In this document: positions 8,717 through 18,109 of the stretch, piece after piece | Layout: every line of letters starts with the position of its first letter | Position numbering within the stretch: the first letter of the stretch is position 1 | Assembly: GCF_012912005.1 (NCBI RefSeq) | Contig: NZ_JABBEA010000012.1 | Location: 62,001-126,000, forward strand | DNA length: 64,000 bases | Origin: Paenibacillus sp. SZ31 | GTDB taxonomy: Bacteria; Bacillota; Bacilli; Paenibacillales; Paenibacillaceae | Reading direction: 5' to 3' | Made by a program: the position numbers and the translations under genes | The notes under the pieces: generated by a model | Database searches by the model: none | Told to the model about the DNA's origin: nothing | What the model saw: only the letters and a program-made list of their open reading frames with translations

Positions 8717-8948
8717 ACTATATAAATTGAACTAACATTTACACGAAATGGAGAGGACAGAAATAACCTGAAGAAGCGGAGCGTTCGCCTAAAAGCTTTC
8801 TAAAAGAAAGCTACATCGGAAGCATATGCTATCCTCGGATTTATCCTTTATAAAGGGAATCAAAAAAATCTGGGAATAACAGCGATCGGAAGGTTGTTCT
8901 GTCATCGTAGTGGCCAGTGTAAATATTCTTTAGTTCAATTTATATAGT
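8717..8948. repeat. 232-bp palindromic MITE-like intergenic element
   Basis: The ends are a perfect 19-bp inverted repeat, ACTATATAAATTGAACTAA (8717-8735) and its complement (8930-8948). A second perfect 8-bp pair lies inside (8737-8744 with 8917-8924), and the arms stay similar further in (GACAGAAATAACCT against GACAGAACAACCT). Internal hairpins include AGCTTTCT/AGAAAGCT and CCTTTATAAAGG. The element fills almost the whole gap between the HAD and sirtuin genes and encodes no protein. It looks like a non-autonomous mobile repeat or a long RNA hairpin. I believe related blocks recur in Paenibacillus genomes but could not check. Confidence 0.7.
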
Positions 8949-8968
8949 AAATAAAAGGAGGAGAGAGG

Positions 8969-9709
8969 ATGAACGCAACAGAACAACTGGCTACCTGGAT
9001 TCAGGAAAGCTCCCGTATTGTTTTTTTTGGAGGAGCCGGGACTTCAACAGAAAGCGGGATTCCCGACTTCCGCTCGGCTGCGGGTCTGTATCAGACGGAG
9101 CAGCATTCGCCTTATCCACCTGAAGAATTGTTAAGCCGGCATTTTTTTGATCAACATGCTGATATTTTCTATGATTTTTATCGTGGCAAAATGCTTCATC
9201 CGAATGCCGAACCGAATGGGTGCCATCGACTGTTGGCTCGTCTAGAGCAAGAGGGGAAACTTCAGGCAGTCATCACGCAAAATATTGACGGACTGCACCA
9301 GATGGCAGGCAACAGCAATGTCTTTGAGCTTCACGGCTCAGTTCATCGTAATGCCTGCATGGATTGCAGGAAGTTTTATACGCTGAATGATATTATGCAA
9401 TCCCAAGATACCGTACCTCGCTGTACCGCATGTGGTGGTGTGATCAAGCCGGATGTGGTGCTGTACGAAGAGGAACTGGATCAGACGACATTGTATCGCT
9501 CCATTGATGCACTGTCTTCTGCAGATCTGTTACTCGTGGGAGGCACGTCACTGACGGTATATCCAGCGGCCCAGTTAATTACGTATTTTCAGGGAAAACA
9601 TACCGTTCTGTTGAATGCTACACCTACCGCCTATGACCGTAGAGCTGATTTGCTGATTACAGAGCCGATCGGTGAGGTAATGAATAATGTGGACCAGCTT
9701 CTTGGTTAA
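8969..9709 (+). CDS. NAD-dependent protein deacylase (sirtuin)
   Basis: Sir2-family enzyme removing acyl groups from protein lysines at the cost of NAD; cytosolic. It has 246 residues, typical for bacterial sirtuins. The NAD-binding GAGTSTESGIPDFR spans 22-35, TQNID spans 103-107, the catalytic His is 122 in LHGS, and a zinc ribbon is formed by Cys130, Cys133, Cys152 and Cys155. A GTSL motif follows near 190. The ATG follows AAGGAGGAGAG. The residues that separate deacetylase from desuccinylase types were not resolved, so the acyl preference is open. Confidence 0.92.
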   Translation: MNATEQLATWIQESSRIVFFGGAGTSTESGIPDFRSAAGLYQTEQHSPYPPEELLSRHFFDQHADIFYDFYRGKMLHPNAEPNGCHRLLARLEQEGKLQAVITQNIDGLHQMAGNSNVFELHGSVHRNACMDCRKFYTLNDIMQSQDTVPRCTACGGVIKPDVVLYEEELDQTTLYRSIDALSSADLLLVGGTSLTVYPAAQLITYFQGKHTVLLNATPTAYDRRADLLITEPIGEVMNNVDQLLG

Positions 9710-9787
9710 ACGTATGGACTGAATAACCGCATTCTCCGGCATAGACCGGACACAAGAGGCGGAACCTGGGGAAAGAAGGGATTCATA

Positions 9788-10795
9788 ATGGTCTACGTAG
9801 CAAGCGATACTCGCTATGAAACGATGAAATATAACCGCGTTGGGCGTTCAGGTTTGAAATTGCCAGCGATTTCACTGGGGCTGTGGCATAATTTTGGCGG
9901 TATTAACAATGCCGAGAATGGCCGTAATATGATTACCCGTTCATTTGATCTGGGTATTACCCATTTTGACCTTGCCAACAATTATGGCCCACCGGCAGGT
10001 TCGGCAGAGCAACTATTTGGACAGGTACTGGCTTCGGATCTGAAACCTTATCGTGATGAACTTGTGATCTCTACCAAAGCGGGATATTATATGTGGCCCG
10101 GGCCGTATGGCGAGTGGGGTTCACGCAAAAATCTGGTATCCAGTCTGAATCAAAGCTTGAAGCGTATGGGCCTGGATTATGTAGACATTTTCTATTCACA
10201 TCGGTATGATCCCGAAACGCCTTTGGAAGAAACGATGATGGCACTGGATCATATTGTTCGCTCGGGCAAAGCCCTCTATGTAGGAATCTCCAACTATCCT
10301 GCAGAGCAGACAAGACAGGCCGCCGAAATTCTGAAAGGTCTGGGTACGCCATTGTTAATCCATCAACCGAAATACTCGCTGCTGGAGCGCTGGATTGAAG
10401 ATGGTTTGCAGGACGTGCTGGATGAGTATGGAACAGGCAGTATTGCATTCTGTCCATTGGCACAAGGCGTGCTTACGAACAAATACTTGAATGGTATCCC
10501 GGAAGACTCACGTGCCAAAGGTCCGTCGGTATTCCTGAATGAGAACAACATCTCTCCAGAGACGCTCCGCAAAGTGCGTGCGCTGAATCAGATTGCAGCA
10601 GCCCGTGGTCAGAGTTTGGCCCAATTTGCACTCTCCTGGGTTCTGCGGAATGGCAGGGTAACTTCTGCGCTGATTGGCGCAAGTCGTCCTTCCCAGATTG
10701 AAGAGAACGTGGCTGCACTCAGTCAATTGGATTTCTCTACAGAGGAATTGGAACGGATTGAATCCATTCTGTCTCCGGAGCCTGATGACAAATAA
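9788..10795 (+). CDS. aldo/keto reductase, L-glyceraldehyde 3-phosphate reductase-like (YghZ/Gpr group)
   Basis: A 335-residue NADPH-dependent (beta/alpha)8 reductase. The tetrad is Asp61 and Tyr66 (FDLANNYG), Lys97 (STKAGY) and His138 (FYSHRYD). The phrases YMWPGPYGEWGSRK and FCPLAQGVLTNKYL are characteristic of the E. coli YghZ/Gpr subgroup, which reduces L-glyceraldehyde 3-phosphate and methylglyoxal, so a detoxification role is likely. The start ATG at 9788 follows GGAACCTGGGGAAAGAAGGG. It lies 78 bases after the sirtuin gene and ends in a strong terminator shared with the converging AraC gene. Confidence 0.85.
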   Translation: MVYVASDTRYETMKYNRVGRSGLKLPAISLGLWHNFGGINNAENGRNMITRSFDLGITHFDLANNYGPPAGSAEQLFGQVLASDLKPYRDELVISTKAGYYMWPGPYGEWGSRKNLVSSLNQSLKRMGLDYVDIFYSHRYDPETPLEETMMALDHIVRSGKALYVGISNYPAEQTRQAAEILKGLGTPLLIHQPKYSLLERWIEDGLQDVLDEYGTGSIAFCPLAQGVLTNKYLNGIPEDSRAKGPSVFLNENNISPETLRKVRALNQIAAARGQSLAQFALSWVLRNGRVTSALIGASRPSQIEENVAALSQLDFSTEELERIESILSPEPDDK

Positions 10796-10804
10796 ATAAA
10801 GTGC

Positions 10805-10846
10805 AAAAGGTGCATCTTAGCCATAGTGGCGGAATGCACCTTTTTT
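10805..10846. terminator. bidirectional intrinsic terminator
   Basis: AAAGGTGCAT (10806-10815) pairs with ATGCACC plus the first T residues (10834-10843), followed by a T-run. The opposite side is A-rich, so it serves both the aldo/keto reductase and the converging AraC gene. Confidence 0.8.
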
Positions 10847-10869
10847 GTCATATGGTTCCGTAACGTTGT

Positions 10870-11844
10870 TCAACGTCTATTTTGTTGAGTGTTCTTCTGT
10901 AACCCCTGATGTGGCGAGCGGGACAGGATTTTCTCTCGATACAAGCTGGGCGCTTCACCGTGAAATCGTTTGAACTGTTTGGAGAAATACAGCGCGTCTG
11001 GCAGTCCGACCGATGCAGATACCTGTTCGATGGACAGATCCGGGCGTTCCCTGAGGAGTTGGCGCGACTTGTCGATCCGCAGTTTTAGCAGATAAGTGAC
11101 TGGTGAAAGTCCGGTTTCCTGTTTGAAAATACGGGATAGATACGCACGGTTGTAACCGAGACTCGCAGACATTTGTTCAATGGAGACAGGATAGGCATAT
11201 TGGGTGGACATATATTGTATCATCTGTTTCACCGTACGTCGGATGGAGGATTCACCGGGAATTAAGGTTTGACCCTGCGAAAGGTGATTTTGTGCTTCGG
11301 CTAGAATCATATATAACGTACCCAGTGATGTGAAATGGGAGCTTTCTTTGCGCTCAGCAAAAGCATTTTGCATCACGGATAGCCAATCGGACATTCCACA
11401 AGAGGGTCCGGCGTGAAAAACGGACTTCTCCGGGCGGAATCCCGCCTCATCGGCATGCTGGGCAGCCTGGCTGCCCGTGAAGGCGATCCAGCGGTATTGC
11501 CATGGGTTGCGGGCATGGGACTGGTAGCTCACCAGTTGCCCGGGATGAATGAGGAAACAATCACCTGCGGATAACTCGTAGGTGTGCAGTTCGGTACGGA
11601 ACGTACCCGCCCCTTTTTCTACATAGTGCAGCAGATAATAATCAAACAGTTTGGGTCCGAGGGCGTGACCCGGAAGTGTCTGGCTTGCTCCGGCAAACAG
11701 GACATGCAATGCGCCTTGTTCATAATAGACAGGATTGGAGGCAACCGAATAACTGAGAGCTCCGCTTTTACCGGAAGGTGGTTCCTGTATTTTTTCTGTA
11801 GAAGATGCAAGAGGTTCTTTCTTGATGTTGAATTGGTCTGCCAT
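10870..11844 (-). CDS. AraC-family transcriptional regulator, probable gal operon regulator
   Basis: A 324-residue soluble regulator. The N-terminal half holds a cupin-type sugar-sensing domain (GAGTFRTELHTYELSAGDCFLIHPGQ). The last ~105 residues hold two helix-turn-helix motifs (SIEQMSASLGYNRAYLSRIFKQ and SIEQVSASVGLPDALYFSKQFK). The start ATG at 11842-11844 follows GAAGGAAAC. It is divergent from galK with 153 bases between the starts, the usual arrangement of an AraC activator and its target, so regulation of galactose or galactoside use is inferred from position. The effector is unknown. Confidence 0.85.
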   Translation of the reverse strand: MADQFNIKKEPLASSTEKIQEPPSGKSGALSYSVASNPVYYEQGALHVLFAGASQTLPGHALGPKLFDYYLLHYVEKGAGTFRTELHTYELSAGDCFLIHPGQLVSYQSHARNPWQYRWIAFTGSQAAQHADEAGFRPEKSVFHAGPSCGMSDWLSVMQNAFAERKESSHFTSLGTLYMILAEAQNHLSQGQTLIPGESSIRRTVKQMIQYMSTQYAYPVSIEQMSASLGYNRAYLSRIFKQETGLSPVTYLLKLRIDKSRQLLRERPDLSIEQVSASVGLPDALYFSKQFKRFHGEAPSLYREKILSRSPHQGLQKNTQQNRR

Positions 11845-11926
11845 AGTCGTTTCCTTCTTTCCGGGATGCTTAGATCATTATACGCCTTAAGGTCACATTT
11901 ATCCATATGAAACACACATGGTTGCA

Positions 11927-11955
11927 TTACAAGAGGCATCGCTTTCTTATATAAT
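11927..11955 (+). promoter_or_regulatory. probable promoter of galK-galE-galT
   Basis: A perfect TATAAT (11950-11955) is preceded by 17 bases and the poor -35 TTACAA (11927-11932). A weak -35 next to a divergent AraC gene fits an activator-dependent promoter. Confidence 0.5.
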
Positions 11956-11997
11956 AACATTAAGAAAACCACAACAACGAGGCGAGGTGCACCAGCA

Positions 11998-13179
11998 GTG
12001 AACGTAACTGAATTGAAACAAAAGTTTATTGAGAAGTACGGAGAGAGTGGAGCGGACATCCGTGTATTTCATGCCCCTGGGCGTGTGAATCTGATCGGTG
12101 AGCACATTGACTATAACGGTGGATACGTGCTTCCGGCAGCACTTGAATTCGGAACAACATTAATTATCCGTGAGCGTCAGGACAACAAGTTGCAGCTGGC
12201 TTCCACGAACATGTCTTATGAAGGAGCATTGGATACTTCCACCATCGGTAAAGAGAAAACCGGAGAATGGATCGACTATCCTGTTGGTGTCATGGTTGAA
12301 CTGCAAGGTAAAGGCGTGAATGTAACGAAAGGGTACGACTTCCTGTACCATGGGGAGATTCCGAACGGGGCAGGACTTTCATCGTCTGCATCTCTGGAGG
12401 TACTCACGGGATTCGCGATTCAGTCTCTGGAGGGCGTAGCGGATATTGATACAGTTCAACTGGCGCTTCTTTCCCAAAAGGCAGAGAATGAGTTTGTCGG
12501 TGTCAACTGTGGGATCATGGATCAGTTCGCTGTCGCAAACGGTGCTCAGGATCACGCGATCCTGCTGATGTGTGACACACTGGAGTATGAAAAGGTTCCT
12601 TTCCGTACAGGTGCCTACAAATTGGTCATCGGTAACACAAACAAACGTCGTGGTCTGGTGGATTCGGCTTACAATGAACGTCGCTCTCAATGCGAGCAGG
12701 CACTTGCCATCTTGAAGGAACAGCTGCCTGCACTGAATTACCTGGCTCAATTGACGCCAGAGCAGTTCGTAACATTACAGGATCAGATCAAGGATGAGAA
12801 AGTAAGACAGCGTGCACAACATGTCGTGGAAGAGAACGCTCGTGTGCTCGCATCGGTCGAAGCATTGCGGGGTAATGATCTGGAAACCTTCGGCAAGCTG
12901 ATGAACGCTTCTCATGAATCGCTTCGCGACTTGTACGAAGTAAGCTGTGATGAGCTGGATGTTATGGTCGAAGAAGCTCAGCGGATTCCAGGCACGCTCG
13001 GTGCTCGGATGACTGGCGCAGGATTTGGTGGTTGTACCGTATCGCTTGTGCATGAAGATGATGTCGAGCGTTTTGTAAGCGAAGTGGGCGCTGCATATGA
13101 AGCGCGTACCCGTCTCAAAGGTGATTTTTATGTGTGCGGCGTAGGTGACGGTGTTAAAGAATTGAAGGAGGCGAAGTAA
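11998..13179 (+). CDS. galK: galactokinase
   Basis: Phosphorylates alpha-D-galactose at C1 with ATP, the first step of the Leloir pathway. A 393-residue GHMP kinase with the galactokinase signature GRVNLIGEHIDYNGG (28-42), the ATP-binding GAGLSSSAS (124-132) and the C-terminal GARMTGAGFGGCTVSLV. The start is GTG at 11998 behind GAGGCGAGGTG; the protein aligns with the family from this point. galE begins one base after the stop. Confidence 0.95.
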   Translation: MNVTELKQKFIEKYGESGADIRVFHAPGRVNLIGEHIDYNGGYVLPAALEFGTTLIIRERQDNKLQLASTNMSYEGALDTSTIGKEKTGEWIDYPVGVMVELQGKGVNVTKGYDFLYHGEIPNGAGLSSSASLEVLTGFAIQSLEGVADIDTVQLALLSQKAENEFVGVNCGIMDQFAVANGAQDHAILLMCDTLEYEKVPFRTGAYKLVIGNTNKRRGLVDSAYNERRSQCEQALAILKEQLPALNYLAQLTPEQFVTLQDQIKDEKVRQRAQHVVEENARVLASVEALRGNDLETFGKLMNASHESLRDLYEVSCDELDVMVEEAQRIPGTLGARMTGAGFGGCTVSLVHEDDVERFVSEVGAAYEARTRLKGDFYVCGVGDGVKELKEAK

Positions 13180-13180
13180 A

Positions 13181-14170
13181 ATGGCAATTTTGGTGACAGG
13201 TGGAGCAGGGTATATTGGATCTCATACGGTAGCAGCATTGTTGGAACGTGGGGAAGAGGTTGTCGTACTGGATAACTTGCAGACAGGGCATCGTGAGGCG
13301 TTGCTCGGCGGTAAGTTGTATGAAGGGGATCTGCGTGACAAAGAAATTCTGGCGAAGCTGTTCGCTGAAAATTCAATTGATGCAGTCATTCACTTTGCAG
13401 CCAACTCACTCGTAGGCGAGAGTATGAAAGACCCGGTTAAATATTATGACAACAACGTGTTTGGTACACTCTGTCTGTTGGAAGCGATGAATGCAGCGAA
13501 CGTACGCCGCATCGTCTTCTCCTCTACAGCAGCTACCTACGGTGAGCCTGAGAAAGTGCCAATCGAAGAAAGCGATCGTACAGAACCAACCAACGTATAT
13601 GGTGAAACGAAGTTGATGATGGAACGTATGATGTCATGGTTCGATAAAGTTCAGGATATCAAATACGTTTCCCTGCGTTACTTCAATGCAGCCGGCGCTC
13701 ATGACAGCGGTAAAATTGGTGAAGATCACCAACCAGAGAGTCACCTGATTCCACTGGTGCTGCAAACGGCTTTGAAACAACGTCCGCACATCGCTGTGTT
13801 TGGTGACGACTATGCTACAGAAGACGGAACATGTATCCGCGACTATATCCACGTGAGCGACTTGGCTGATGCGCATCTGCGTGCCGTAGATTATCTTCGC
13901 AAAGGTGAGAACAGTAACGTGTTTAACTTGGGTAATGGTACAGGATTCTCGGTGAAACAAGTGATCGAAACGGCTAAAAAAGTGACTGGCCTTGATATCC
14001 CGGTTGTACAGGAGCCACGTCGTGCAGGTGATCCGGCTGTGCTGGTAGCTTCATCTGCAAAAGCGAGATCTGTCCTGGGCTGGAATCCGAAATGGACCAA
14101 TCTGGAAGATGTCATTCAAAGCGCTTGGAGCTGGCACCAATCACGTCCTGACGGCTACGGAAAAAACTAG
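13181..14170 (+). CDS. galE: UDP-glucose 4-epimerase
   Basis: Interconverts UDP-galactose and UDP-glucose, regenerating the uridylyl donor of the pathway and supplying UDP-galactose for cell-surface polymers. A 329-residue short-chain dehydrogenase-type epimerase with the NAD-binding GGAGYIGSH motif (from residue 7), the catalytic Ser115/Thr116 region and Tyr140-x3-Lys144 (YGETK). Its ribosome binding site AAGGAGG lies inside the end of galK, so the two are translationally close-coupled. Confidence 0.95.
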   Translation: MAILVTGGAGYIGSHTVAALLERGEEVVVLDNLQTGHREALLGGKLYEGDLRDKEILAKLFAENSIDAVIHFAANSLVGESMKDPVKYYDNNVFGTLCLLEAMNAANVRRIVFSSTAATYGEPEKVPIEESDRTEPTNVYGETKLMMERMMSWFDKVQDIKYVSLRYFNAAGAHDSGKIGEDHQPESHLIPLVLQTALKQRPHIAVFGDDYATEDGTCIRDYIHVSDLADAHLRAVDYLRKGENSNVFNLGNGTGFSVKQVIETAKKVTGLDIPVVQEPRRAGDPAVLVASSAKARSVLGWNPKWTNLEDVIQSAWSWHQSRPDGYGKN

Positions 14171-14184
14171 GAGGCGAACACCTT

Positions 14185-15783
14185 ATGTCACAGACTCATA
14201 TTGCAGCAGGTGCCACAGAGCGGACACCGGAGCAGCAGGAAGCACTGCATGCCATTGAACGTCTGGTTGCATTTGCCTTGCAGAAACAATTAATCGAGGA
14301 AGCGGATTGGGATTATAGCCGCAACCTTCTGCTGGAACAATTCGGATTCTCAGAGCCTTATGCTGGAGAGTTGGACACGACAGTGCCCGATGGTCCACAG
14401 GCGATGCTGGATACGTTGATTGATTATGGATTCACCATTGGACTCATTCCTGAAAATAGCGATACATTCCGTGATTTGCTGGATGCCAAAATCATGGGTC
14501 ATTTGATGGCACGCCCTTCCGAAGTGGTACGTGCATTCCGCCACACGGAGCAGACGGAAGGCATTGAGGCGGCCACATCTCAATTCTATGACTTGTCGAT
14601 TAACTCCAACTACATTCGGATGGATCGGATCTCGAAGAACGTCTACTGGACACAGGACACGGCCTATGGAGACATGGAGATTACTATTAACCTGTCGAAA
14701 CCGGAGAAAAGTCCAAAGGAAATTGCTATGGCGAAATTGCTTCCGCCACCGGTATATCCAAAATGCCAGCTGTGTCGTGAAAATGTAGGTTACGCTGGTC
14801 GGGTGAATCACCCGGCCCGCCAGAATCTGCGCGTGATTCCGCTGGAGCTTAACAGCGAGCCTTGGTTGTTCCAATACTCGCCGTATGTGTACTACAACGA
14901 GCACTGCATCATTTTCCATCATGATCATGTGCCGATGAAGCTGACGAAGGATACGCTGCGCAGGCTGCTTGCCTTTGTTGGGGAGTACCCGCATTACTTT
15001 ATCGGATCTAACGCGGATCTGCCGATCGTAGGTGGATCGATTCTGACACATGACCATTTCCAAGGTGGTCGTCATACATTCGCGATTCAAAATGCACAGC
15101 CAGAGGCGGTCTTCCACCATGCGGATGCACCTGGACTTACATTGAGTCTCGTTAAATGGCCAATGTCCGTAATGCGTTTGGCCTCACACGATTCTGCAGA
15201 GCTGCTTGAAGCGGGTAACGCTGTATATGAAGCGTGGAAGGTCTACAGTGATTCAGCTGTGGATATCGAAGCGTTCAGTGAAGTGGACGGGGAACAAGTA
15301 CCACACAATACGGTAACACCAATCGTTCGTCGCAGTGCAGACGGTGGCTATGAGATGGATCTTGTATTGCGTAACAATCGTACGAATGATGTGCATCCAG
15401 AAGGGATTTTCCATCCGCACCGTGAGATGCATCATCTGAAGAAAGAAAACATTGGTCTGATCGAAGTTATGGGACTTGCCATCCTGCCAGGTCGTTTGAA
15501 AGAAGAACTGGACAGTATCGCGGATATCCTCGCTGGCGATGCCAAGCTTGCTGAAGCGGCTAAAGCTTCTGATCATGTGTTGAACAAGCATCTGGGCTGG
15601 GCAGAAGAATTGATTGAACGGTTTGGTCCTAAGCTGGACAAAGAACAAGCTATTGCCATTGTACAGCAGGAAGTCGGATTGAAATTTGCCGAGATTCTGG
15701 AGCATGCAGGTGTCTACAAATATGATGAAGCAGGACGCCAAGCTTTCCGTCGTTTTGTAAGCAGCATGGGATACACTGAATAA
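14185..15783 (+). CDS. galT: UDP-glucose-hexose-1-phosphate uridylyltransferase
   Basis: Transfers UMP from UDP-glucose to galactose 1-phosphate. At 532 residues it belongs to the long Firmicute GalT type, unlike the ~350-residue E. coli enzyme; it contains PVYPKCQLCRENVGYAGR, NEHCIIFHHDHVPMK and GGSILTHDHFQGGRH motifs rich in the expected Cys and His residues. It starts 14 bases after galE behind TAGGAGGCG and ends the operon at a strong terminator. Confidence 0.95.
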   Translation: MSQTHIAAGATERTPEQQEALHAIERLVAFALQKQLIEEADWDYSRNLLLEQFGFSEPYAGELDTTVPDGPQAMLDTLIDYGFTIGLIPENSDTFRDLLDAKIMGHLMARPSEVVRAFRHTEQTEGIEAATSQFYDLSINSNYIRMDRISKNVYWTQDTAYGDMEITINLSKPEKSPKEIAMAKLLPPPVYPKCQLCRENVGYAGRVNHPARQNLRVIPLELNSEPWLFQYSPYVYYNEHCIIFHHDHVPMKLTKDTLRRLLAFVGEYPHYFIGSNADLPIVGGSILTHDHFQGGRHTFAIQNAQPEAVFHHADAPGLTLSLVKWPMSVMRLASHDSAELLEAGNAVYEAWKVYSDSAVDIEAFSEVDGEQVPHNTVTPIVRRSADGGYEMDLVLRNNRTNDVHPEGIFHPHREMHHLKKENIGLIEVMGLAILPGRLKEELDSIADILAGDAKLAEAAKASDHVLNKHLGWAEELIERFGPKLDKEQAIAIVQQEVGLKFAEILEHAGVYKYDEAGRQAFRRFVSSMGYTE

Positions 15784-15797
15784 CAGGTATAACGACG

Positions 15798-15830
15798 AAC
15801 ACCAGCCCATACAAGGGCTGGTGTTTTTTA
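15798..15830 (+). terminator. intrinsic terminator of the gal operon
   Basis: AACACCAGCCC (15798-15808) pairs with GGGCTGGTGTT (15815-15825), followed by T residues. Confidence 0.9.
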
Positions 15831-15864
15831 ATATAAATTTGCAACGGAGTCGCGAGTCAGTCGT

Positions 15865-17874
15865 TTATTCTGTTGGAATTGAACGATAGAGCAGGGCAGC
15901 CAGCTCGGCTCGGGTTAGGAACTCCTCCGGCCTGAACTGTCCGTGATATCCCAGAACCATTCGAGTCTCGGCCAGTGTGGCAATATAATCATGAGCCCAG
16001 TGGGAGGATGGCACATCCTCGAAAGAACTTGTTTGAATTAGCGGCAGGTCCAGAGCGAGCACCAGAATTTTCGCTGCCTCAGCCCGTGTAAGTGCGGCGT
16101 CCGGATGGAAGAAATCATTCAAGTCGTTTGAGTCGTTCGAGCGGTGGAAGCCGTCAATAAGGCCAATCTGCTGTAGTCGAGATATAGATTCAAAGTAGGG
16201 ATGTCCGGGCTCTACATCTGCAAAGAGAGTGGCTTTTCGAAGTATTGGTAGCTCAAACGTCCCGCTGATTATACCGGCCATGTGTTTACGTAAGATGGGC
16301 TGATTAGGCCTGAATGTGGCATCGGGATAGCCCGTTATAAGACCACGTGAAGCGATACTTTCAATCATCAAGCGTGCCCAGTGGGTTGAAATATCCTTGA
16401 ACACGATGGGAGTCAAAGGTGTTGTTGGAACTTTAGGTTTAGATTCAACATTAGGTTTAGGTTCGGCTGTAGGCTTCGTTCCCGTTTCAAGTTCCTGAGA
16501 TGATGTGACAGTATGAGAGCTACTTGGCCAGAAAGAAGAACTACCACCACTGTTTTCAGAGCTATTCGTTATTACCCATTTGGCATATAGCGTTATGTCC
16601 CGACTTACGGTATCACTAGAAAAATTCCAGGGAAGTGATAATGCCGAATCTATGTACCAACCATCAAATGAAAAACCACTCTTGCTGGGCTGAGTGGGCG
16701 GCGCAATCGCTTGATTGAGCCTGGCAATAGTATCTAATACAGGGCTTCCGCCGCGAGAGTCAAAAGAGACTGTCAAAGCTGAAATGGGATCTTCCTTATT
16801 AGTGACTTTGGACGCAGTTGTAACTGAACTCGTCCACTTGGCGTACAGCGTGATGTCCCCAGTCACGATATCGGTATCAAAACTCCAGGGAAGGGAGTAA
16901 ACCGAATCGATGTACCAGCCTTCAAATGAGAAGTCATCCTTGGTAGGTTGCGTGGGAGGCACAATGGTTTGCCCATAAGTGGCTTGAGTGACCGCAACCG
17001 GGTTCCCTCCATTGGAGTCAAAGGAGACGACTACATTCAATTTTTGAAAGGGAATGTCATTAAAGTAAGCGAAGTCTTGAGCCTCGGAAGGATCAAAACC
17101 CGTAATAATAAGGGATGAGTTACCATCAAACGCTAAGAAACCAATTGACAAGACACTAGCTGGAATGAAGACAGTCGCCAACCGATTGTCCGCAAATGCG
17201 ATCGCCCCGATAGAGGAGACACTATCCGAAATGACGACAGAAGTCAGTTGATTGTCCATAAATGTAGCATGTCCTATGGAAGAGACACGATTTGGAATAA
17301 CAATGGAAGTCAGCTGGTTAGATGCAAATGCCCAGTTCCCAATAGTTGAGACATTCTCTGGGATTACGACAGAAGTCAGTTTATTGTTTGTAAATGCACT
17401 ATTTCCGATCGACATAACAGTCTCAGGAATAACGACAGAGACCAGTTGGTTGTTAGTGAATGTGGAGTTCCCAATCGTGGATACACTATCCGGAATGACG
17501 ACAGAAGTCAGCTGGTTGTATGCAAAGGCCAAGTCTCCAATAGTCGTGACAGTCTCTGGAATGACGATAGAAGTCAGTTGATTGATTTCAAATGCCCTTT
17601 CTCCAATCGTGGAGACGGTATGCGGAATAACTACAGAAGTCAAATGATCGCTGTAAAATGCTTTTTCACCAATAGAAGTAACTAGTTGACCGCCAATGGT
17701 TTCGGGAATAATGACATCTTTCGAAGTGCCCACATAGTCGTTTATTGTGATTCCATGAGCATTAGCGCTCGTTATGAAGTCTTTTTCTTTATTCGGCTCA
17801 GCATACATAACCATCTGTCCCGAGGGTACGAGGAACATTAGCAAAGCAAAGACGAAAATGCTTGCTTTTTTCAA
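15865..17874 (-). CDS. secreted surface protein: leucine-rich repeats, two InlB B-repeats, three SLH domains
   Basis: A 669-residue predicted S-layer-associated protein. A signal peptide ends near MVMYA-EP. Nine BspA-type LRR_5 repeats follow, the later eight being regular 22-residue units of the form LTSVVIPxxVxxIGxxAFxxNQ. Next come two ~65-residue InlB B-repeat/Flg_new units (VSFDSNGG...FEGWYIDS...ITLYAKW), a Ser-rich linker and three C-terminal SLH domains that should dock on pyruvylated wall polymer. The start is TTG at 17872-17874, eight bases after AAGGAGG; the longer in-frame upstream extension has no ribosome binding site and would bury the signal peptide. BspA-type repeats and B-repeats often mediate adhesion or protein binding; the ligand is unknown. 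Confidence 0.88.
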   Translation of the reverse strand: MKKASIFVFALLMFLVPSGQMVMYAEPNKEKDFITSANAHGITINDYVGTSKDVIIPETIGGQLVTSIGEKAFYSDHLTSVVIPHTVSTIGERAFEINQLTSIVIPETVTTIGDLAFAYNQLTSVVIPDSVSTIGNSTFTNNQLVSVVIPETVMSIGNSAFTNNKLTSVVIPENVSTIGNWAFASNQLTSIVIPNRVSSIGHATFMDNQLTSVVISDSVSSIGAIAFADNRLATVFIPASVLSIGFLAFDGNSSLIITGFDPSEAQDFAYFNDIPFQKLNVVVSFDSNGGNPVAVTQATYGQTIVPPTQPTKDDFSFEGWYIDSVYSLPWSFDTDIVTGDITLYAKWTSSVTTASKVTNKEDPISALTVSFDSRGGSPVLDTIARLNQAIAPPTQPSKSGFSFDGWYIDSALSLPWNFSSDTVSRDITLYAKWVITNSSENSGGSSSFWPSSSHTVTSSQELETGTKPTAEPKPNVESKPKVPTTPLTPIVFKDISTHWARLMIESIASRGLITGYPDATFRPNQPILRKHMAGIISGTFELPILRKATLFADVEPGHPYFESISRLQQIGLIDGFHRSNDSNDLNDFFHPDAALTRAEAAKILVLALDLPLIQTSSFEDVPSSHWAHDYIATLAETRMVLGYHGQFRPEEFLTRAELAALLYRSIPTE

Positions 17875-18109
17875 TCCAATAACCTCCTTATTTATGTTAA
17901 GGATTTTGAAGTCCTTGTGGTTACAGTACAACTGTTAGATGAGATTAACAATACTGAATCTCCAATAGGTCAAGCTGAGGGCATGTGGGGTTCCAGTATT
18001 TTGAATAACACTCATATTTGTTGTCTGAAATGGAAGATGCCAGTTCCCACATGTATAATGGTGGAAAGCCATTGAAAAACATAATCAATGAGGAAACGGG
18101 GACGAATAA

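Noticed and set aside
8700-8960. Transposase remnant or target-site duplication at the palindromic element
   Set aside because: No coding remnant in any frame and no convincing direct repeat flanks the element.
17252-17700. Regular 66-bp repeats that could suggest a tandem-repeat or CRISPR-like array
   Set aside because: The period equals 22 codons and encodes LRR_5 units in the reverse-strand surface protein; there are no unique spacers.
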